64,000 nt of DNA from Agrococcus sp. KRD186 (GTDB taxonomy: Bacteria > Actinomycetota > Actinomycetes > Actinomycetales > Microbacteriaceae): the NCBI RefSeq assembly GCF_017168255.1, contig NZ_JABFAP010000001.1, positions 817,235 through 881,234 of the forward strand, read 5' to 3'. The notes beneath the pieces are model-generated. The model was not told the DNA's origin. It saw only the letters and a list, made by a program, of their open reading frames with translations, and made no database searches. A program made the position numbers and the translations under genes. This document shows, piece after piece, positions 59,589 through 64,000 of the stretch (its first letter is position 1; the number at the start of each line of letters is the position of its first letter).

Positions 59589-60571
59589 CACGCGGCTCCT
59601 GGTGCGGTGAGCGGGACGCGGCGCACCGCGATCCGATGGATCAGGCGCGCGGCGACGCGCGCCGTCCTGCGGTCGATGTCGAACGCCGGGTTCAGCTCTG
59701 CGACGTCGACGAGTGCCAGCTTCCCGCTCGCGCTCACCCGGTCGCACACGTGCTGCACGATCTCGAGCGGCACCCCGAACGACGCCGGCGCCGAGACGCC
59801 CGGAGCGATCCATGCCGGCAGCACGTCGAGGTCGATCGTCAGGTACAGCACGTCGATCGCGTCCAGGAAGCCATCCAGGAAGGCGTCGACGGATGCAGCG
59901 GTGCGGCAGTCGTCATCGAGCAGGTGCCGCACGCCGTGGTGCGCCGCGGTGTCGAACAGCGCGCGCGTGTTGGACGGCTCGCTGATGCCGAGGACGGCGT
60001 AGTCGATCGGGCGGCCCAGTGCCCGCTCGCGCTCGAGCGCCTGCAGGAACGGCGTGCCCGAGGACGCCCGGGGCGCGCGCCGCAGGTCGAAGTGCGCGTC
60101 GAGGTTGAGCACGCCCAGCCGCGGCCGCGCATCGCGCAGCGCGGTGTCGGCGATGCCGAGGTAGCTGCCGTAGGCGATCTCGTGCCCGCCGCCGAGCCCG
60201 ATCGGCAGGTGGCCGGCATCGATCACGCTGCGGAGGATCTCCCCCAGGCGCTCCTGCCCTTCCTCGAGCGCGTCGCCCTCCACGCGCAGGGTGCCGGCGT
60301 CGTAGGCCGTGAGCGGCGCGGCCAGCGCGAGTGGGCCGAGTGCCGCGCGCAGCGCATCGGGACCGTCGACCTGGCCGGGCCTGCCGTCGTTGCGCCGCAC
60401 GCCCGCGTCGCTCGCGAAGCCGACGAGCACGACGCCGGGCACCGCATCCGCCCCCTCGTGCACTGCGGCATAGGGCTGCACCGCGGTGTGCCACCGAGCG
60501 TGCTCGGCGCCCGGGCCGTCGTCACGGCCCGACCACGCGGGCGGCTCGAGGTGACCGGTCCTCACCGTCAC
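59588..60571 (-). CDS. hutG: Formimidoylglutamase HutG
   Basis: A 327-residue arginase-family enzyme: [40 protein letters not shown] (DAHxD metal motif) and [20 protein letters not shown] (DxD). These dimanganese enzymes hydrolyse formimidoylglutamate to glutamate and formamide, the last step of one histidine-degradation route. It follows hutU with a 4-bp overlap and precedes the HutC regulator. GTG 60,571 ([10 protein letters not shown]). Confidence 0.87.
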   Translation of the reverse strand: MTVRTGHLEPPAWSGRDDGPGAEHARWHTAVQPYAAVHEGADAVPGVVLVGFASDAGVRRNDGRPGQVDGPDALRAALGPLALAAPLTAYDAGTLRVEGDALEEGQERLGEILRSVIDAGHLPIGLGGGHEIAYGSYLGIADTALRDARPRLGVLNLDAHFDLRRAPRASSGTPFLQALERERALGRPIDYAVLGISEPSNTRALFDTAAHHGVRHLLDDDCRTAASVDAFLDGFLDAIDVLYLTIDLDVLPAWIAPGVSAPASFGVPLEIVQHVCDRVSASGKLALVDVAELNPAFDIDRRTARVAARLIHRIAVRRVPLTAPGAA

Positions 60572-62277
60572 CGCGCCTGCTCGGCGTCACGGATGACGGG
60601 TGCCATCGGGATGCGGACGCCGCGCTCGACGGCGACGTCGGCGGCGCGCTGGTAGCCGGCGTCGACGTGACGGATGACGCCCATGCCGGGATCGTTCAGC
60701 AGCAGCCGCGAGAGCTTCTCGGCGGCCAGCTCGGTGCCGTCGGCGACCGAGACCTGCCCGGTGTGGATCGAGCGCCCGATGCCGACGCCTCCGCCGTGGT
60801 GGATGGAGACCCAGGTGGCGCCGGAGGAGGCGGCCGTGAGGGCGTTGAGCAGGGGCCAGTCGGCGATCGCGTCGGAGCCGTCGGCCATCGCCTCCGTCTC
60901 GCGGTAGGGCGAGGCGACCGAGCCCGAGTCGAGGTGGTCGCGGCCGATCACCACCGGCGCCGAGAGCTTGCCCTCGGCGACCAGCTCGTTGAAGCGCAGC
61001 GCTGCACGGTGGCGCTCGCCGTAGCCGAGCCAGCAGATGCGCGCGGGCAGTCCCTCGAACTCGACGCGCTCCTGCGCGGCGCGGATCCAGCGGTGCAGGT
61101 GCTCGTTCTCGGGGAACAGCTCGAGGATCGCCTCGTCGGTGACGCGGATGTCCTCCGGGTCGCCGGAGAGCGCCGCCCAGCGGAACGGGCCGAGGCCCTC
61201 GCAGAACAGCGGGCGGATGTACGCGGGCACGAAGCCGGGGAACTCGAACGCCCGGTCGTAGCCGCCGTGGCGGGCCTCGTCGCGGATGGAGTTGCCGTAG
61301 TCGAACACCTCGGCGCCGGCGTCCTGGAACTCGACCATGGCCGTGACGTGCGCTGCCATCGATGCACGGGCATCCGTCGTGAATGCCTCCGCGTCGGCCG
61401 CGGCTCGCTCCTGCCACTCGGCGACGCTGTAGCCGATCGGCAGGTACGAGAGCGGGTCGTGGGCGCTGGTCTGGTCGGTGACGATGTCGATCGTGATCTC
61501 GCCCGCCCGGTGGCGACGCAGGATCTCGGGGAAGACCTCTGCCGCGTTGCCGACCAGTCCGACCGAGTGGCCGCGGCGCTCCTCCTTCGCCTGCTGCACC
61601 CTGGCGAGCGCGTCGTCGAGGTCGGCGGCGACCTCGTCGAGGTAGCGCTTGCCGACGCGCCGCTGCAGGCGCGCCTCGTCGACGTCGACGACGAGGCAGG
61701 CGCCGTCGTTGAGGGTCACGGCGAGCGGCTGTGCACCGCCCATACCGCCGCATCCGCCCGTCAGTGTGATGGTGCCCGCGAGGGTGCCGTCGAAGCGCTT
61801 GTCGGCGATCGCGGCGAACGTCTCGTAGGTGCCCTGCAGGATGCCCTGGGTGCCGATGTAGATCCAGGAGCCGGCCGTCATCTGGCCGTACATCATCAGG
61901 CCCTCGGCCTCGAGCTTGCGGAACTCGGGCCAGGTCGCCCAGTCGCCCACCAGGTTGGAGTTCGCCAGCAGCACGCGCGGCGCCCAGACGTTCGTGCGGA
62001 AGACCCCGACCGGCTTGCCGGACTGCACCAGCAGCGTCTCGTCGTCCTCCAGATCGCGCAGCGTGTCGACGATCGCGTCGAAGGCGGCCCAGCTGCGGGC
62101 GGCGCGGCCGGTGCCGCCGTAGACGACCAGGTCGTCGGGGCGCTCCGCGACCTCCGGGTCGAGGTTGTTCATGAGCATGCGCAGCGGCGCTTCGGTCTGC
62201 CAGCTCTTCGCCGACAGCGCGGTGCCGCGCGGGGCGCGGACCTCGCGGGCCTCGTGACCGGGGGAAGTGACCTGCAT
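60568..62277 (-). CDS. hutU: Urocanate hydratase HutU
   Basis: A 569-residue enzyme with the urocanase signature [20 protein letters not shown] and the NAD-dependent fold ([38 protein letters not shown]). It converts urocanate to imidazolone propionate, step two of histidine breakdown. ATG 62,277 follows AGAGGAG. hutH and hutI are not in this window. The upstream operator-like dyad at 62,326 suggests HutC control. Confidence 0.95.
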   Translation of the reverse strand: MQVTSPGHEAREVRAPRGTALSAKSWQTEAPLRMLMNNLDPEVAERPDDLVVYGGTGRAARSWAAFDAIVDTLRDLEDDETLLVQSGKPVGVFRTNVWAPRVLLANSNLVGDWATWPEFRKLEAEGLMMYGQMTAGSWIYIGTQGILQGTYETFAAIADKRFDGTLAGTITLTGGCGGMGGAQPLAVTLNDGACLVVDVDEARLQRRVGKRYLDEVAADLDDALARVQQAKEERRGHSVGLVGNAAEVFPEILRRHRAGEITIDIVTDQTSAHDPLSYLPIGYSVAEWQERAAADAEAFTTDARASMAAHVTAMVEFQDAGAEVFDYGNSIRDEARHGGYDRAFEFPGFVPAYIRPLFCEGLGPFRWAALSGDPEDIRVTDEAILELFPENEHLHRWIRAAQERVEFEGLPARICWLGYGERHRAALRFNELVAEGKLSAPVVIGRDHLDSGSVASPYRETEAMADGSDAIADWPLLNALTAASSGATWVSIHHGGGVGIGRSIHTGQVSVADGTELAAEKLSRLLLNDPGMGVIRHVDAGYQRAADVAVERGVRIPMAPVIRDAEQAR

Positions 62278-62325
62278 CGGGTGGCTCCTCTTCGAGCGTC
62301 GTGGTGGTTCGGTGCTTGTATGGTG

Positions 62326-62337
62326 CTGTCTATACAG
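62326..62337. promoter_or_regulatory. Candidate HutC operator before hutU
   Basis: CTGTCTATACAG is a near-palindrome of the GntR/HutC type (CTGT...ACAG arms), with CTTGTAT 5 bases further left. It lies 49-60 bases upstream of the hutU ATG, in the promoter region. Confidence 0.5.
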
Positions 62338-62411
62338 GTTGCGTGTCAAGCGTGTCGCGCGTCGAGCGCTCCCCGGACGATCACGACGATCGCGAGCGCT
62401 ACGGTTGCGGC

Positions 62412-62651
62412 ATGACGACGCTGTTCTCGAGCATCCGCGCATCCGGATTCCACCGCGGGCCGGATCGCATGATCGGCGGCGTGTGCGGCGGCATCGCCCG
62501 CCACACCAACACGAGCGCCGGCTTCGTTCGGCTGCTGACCATCCTGCTCGCGCTCACGGTCGTCAGCTGGTTCGTCTACCTGATCGTGTGGGTGCTGACA
62601 CCCGACGAGCTGGGCTCGATCCCGCTCGAGCGCTGGCTCGCGCGGGGCTGA
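62412..62651 (+). CDS. PspC-domain membrane protein, copy 2
   Basis: A 79-residue protein closely related to that at 58,602-58,838: [20 protein letters not shown], a hydrophobic helix with [20 protein letters not shown], then [19 protein letters not shown]. The shared end SIPLERWL in both copies suggests a duplication that moved around the hut cluster. It may have a separate envelope-stress role. It is divergent from hutU and convergent with dinB. Confidence 0.86.
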   Translation: MTTLFSSIRASGFHRGPDRMIGGVCGGIARHTNTSAGFVRLLTILLALTVVSWFVYLIVWVLTPDELGSIPLERWLARG

Positions 62652-62658
62652 GCGCTCC

Positions 62659-63903
62659 TCAGTCGCCGCCGCTGGGCCCGGTGTCCTCGCGCTTGCGCTC
62701 GCGGCGCAGCATGCTGGCCGGCACGACGGTGGCCGCGCCGAAGCGGTCATGCACGGCATCCATCGCGCGCTCGGCGCTCCCCCACGTCTCGGTGTCGTCC
62801 CAGAGCAGCCCGTGATCGGCTGCGGCCTGCACCGAGCTGGCGCGCACGCCCAGCAGCCGCACGGGCGGCAGCTCGCCGAGCTGCTCGAGCAGCGACCAGG
62901 CGGTCTCGACGATGACGCGGGTGACGTCGGTCGCCTCCGGCAGCGTGCGGGAGCGCGTGATGGTCCGGAAGTCGTGGAAGCGCACGGTGAGTGTGACGGT
63001 GCGCGCCTGCACCCCGGCGTCGCGCAGCCGACGGCCGACCCCGGTCGCGAGCCGCAGGATCTCACCCTGCTGCTCGGCGCGGTCGGTGACATCGCGGAAG
63101 AAGGTGTGATTGTGGCCGAAGGACTTGTCTTGCTCGCGCTCGGTGATGGCGCGCGGGTCGCGGCCCCAGGCGAGATCGGCGAGGTGGCGACCGGTGGCCT
63201 CGCCGAACCAGGAGCTGAGCCGCTCCGGCGAGGTGTGCGCGACGTCGGCGATGGTGTGGAGGCCGTAGCGGGCCAGCCGCTCCTGCTGCGCCGGCCCCAC
63301 GCCCCACAGCGCCGAGACGGGCTGCGGGTGCAGGAAGTCGACGACCCGCTCGTTCGGCACCACGAGCATCCCGTCGGGCTTGGCCCGTGAGGAGGCGAGC
63401 TTGGCGACGTACTTCGTGCCGGCGGCCCCGATGGAGGCCACCAGCCCGGTCTCTGCGTGAATGCGGGCGCGCAGCGTCGGCCCGATGCGGTTCGCGCCGC
63501 CGGCGAGCCGCCGGAGCCCCGCGATGCCCACGAAGGCCTCATCGATGCCGAGCCGCTCGACCTCGGGAGAGGTCTCGTCGAGGATGCCCATCACCTGCTG
63601 CGACAGCCGTGAGTAGAGCGCGAAGTCGGGGTCGAGGATGATCGCGTTCGGGCAGAGCCGCAGCGCCCGCGCCATCGGCATCGCCGAGTGCACGCCGTAC
63701 TTGCGCGCCTCGTAGGTGGCGGCGGTGACCACCGAGCGCGACGAGTCGTGGCCGATGACGACAGGCCTGCCGAGCAGCTCTGGCCGGGCGAGCAGGGACG
63801 CCGAGGCGAAGAACGCGTCCAGGTCGACGTGCAGGATCGTCGCGGTCGTGTCGTCGACCTCCGGACCCGAGACCAGTCGGTTCGAGCCGTCCTGCTTGCT
63901 CAC
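62659..63903 (-). CDS. dinB: DNA polymerase IV (Y-family translesion polymerase)
   Basis: A 414-residue Y-family polymerase: ILHVDLDAFFASASLLARPE (DLDAFF), ARKYGVHSAMPMARALRLCP, RLGIDEAFVGIAGLRR (catalytic Asp-Glu), and a little-finger domain with DKSFGHNHTFFRDVTDRA. It copies damaged templates with low fidelity. GTG 63,903 (MSKQDGSNRL) is adopted with weak ribosome-site support; the frame is open further upstream. No LexA box was seen close by. Confidence 0.9.
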   Translation of the reverse strand: MSKQDGSNRLVSGPEVDDTTATILHVDLDAFFASASLLARPELLGRPVVIGHDSSRSVVTAATYEARKYGVHSAMPMARALRLCPNAIILDPDFALYSRLSQQVMGILDETSPEVERLGIDEAFVGIAGLRRLAGGANRIGPTLRARIHAETGLVASIGAAGTKYVAKLASSRAKPDGMLVVPNERVVDFLHPQPVSALWGVGPAQQERLARYGLHTIADVAHTSPERLSSWFGEATGRHLADLAWGRDPRAITEREQDKSFGHNHTFFRDVTDRAEQQGEILRLATGVGRRLRDAGVQARTVTLTVRFHDFRTITRSRTLPEATDVTRVIVETAWSLLEQLGELPPVRLLGVRASSVQAAADHGLLWDDTETWGSAERAMDAVHDRFGAATVVPASMLRRERKREDTGPSGGD

Positions 63904-63960
63904 GCCTCCATCGTCCCACGCGGTGCCCACGTCCACCCGCGGCAGGGCAAGATGGATGGC

Positions 63961-64000
63961 ATGCAGCACCCCGGCACGGCGCACCCTGGCAGCTCCCACC
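63961..64000 (+). CDS. Start of a possible CDS, cut by right edge
   Basis: An ATG at 63,961 opens MQHPGTAHPGSS to the edge, divergent from dinB. Thirteen codons are too few to identify it. Confidence 0.3.
   Translation, partial: MQHPGTAHPGSSH

Noticed and set aside
1..64000. CRISPR array or cas genes
   Set aside because: No regularly spaced repeats and no Cas-like protein. The island repeats are few and far apart.

Overview
The window is high-GC actinobacterial chromosome. Mycothiol ligase (mshC), pafBC next to tatAC and a HelY-type helicase, separate polyprenol-phosphate mannose synthase and Lnt genes, DUF222-HNH proteins and the frequent ggatgcg word all point to a Microbacteriaceae-like organism. 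The genus cannot be fixed from this sequence. Most genes are tightly packed and start at ATG or GTG codons that overlap the previous stop by 1-11 bases.

Backbone, left part (1-14.6 kb): a lipoprotein, a Ser/Thr kinase, an operon of phosphoesterase, RES-domain protein and SDR genes, a GH13 glycosidase translationally coupled to an unusual GNAT-nuclease fusion, a stand-alone SDH/FRD-type flavoprotein divergent from a LysR regulator, a frameshifted DUF2231 gene divergent from an ECF sigma/anti-sigma/lipoprotein set across a nested palindrome, a Phd-PIN toxin-antitoxin pair, an MBL-fold hydrolase and a GNAT gene broken by an in-frame stop.

Accessory island (about 14.65-29.53 kb): it starts inside a pterin-dehydratase-like gene that switches to a cupin, and it stops at a dif-like Xer site (29,533-29,560). 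Inside are single-gene cargo units separated by four copies of a 37-bp palindromic site: an ACR3-type permease with a CCP-motif protein, an APH-type kinase and a GNAT. An IS256 element has split one of these sites. A 190/187-bp direct repeat flanks the permease unit. Then come a run of small uncharacterised membrane and exported proteins with transposase remnants, a serine resolvase with a HEPN-like partner, and a three-gene recombinase operon (tyrosine integrase, HTH protein, triple zinc-ribbon recombinase-like protein). Near-palindromic TTGRTGCA...TGCAWCA sites occur both upstream of the integrase and in the direct repeats, suggesting the sites this machinery acts on.

Backbone, right part (29.58-64 kb): an AbrB-PIN toxin-antitoxin pair with a perfect operator palindrome, GNATs, a trans-sulfuration PLP enzyme, a coupled diacylglycerol kinase/APP1-like phosphatase pair, S9 peptidase and SDR, NfeD/SPFH/GDPD, the ppm-lnt-helY-tatC-tatA-pafC-pafB block, FKBP, TrmI and HAD genes, a DUF222-HNH protein with a LexA-like box, PAC2, mshC-uppP-M20, a thioesterase, tRNA-Leu(GAG), a hutU-hutG-hutC cluster between two PspC-domain paralogues, and dinB.
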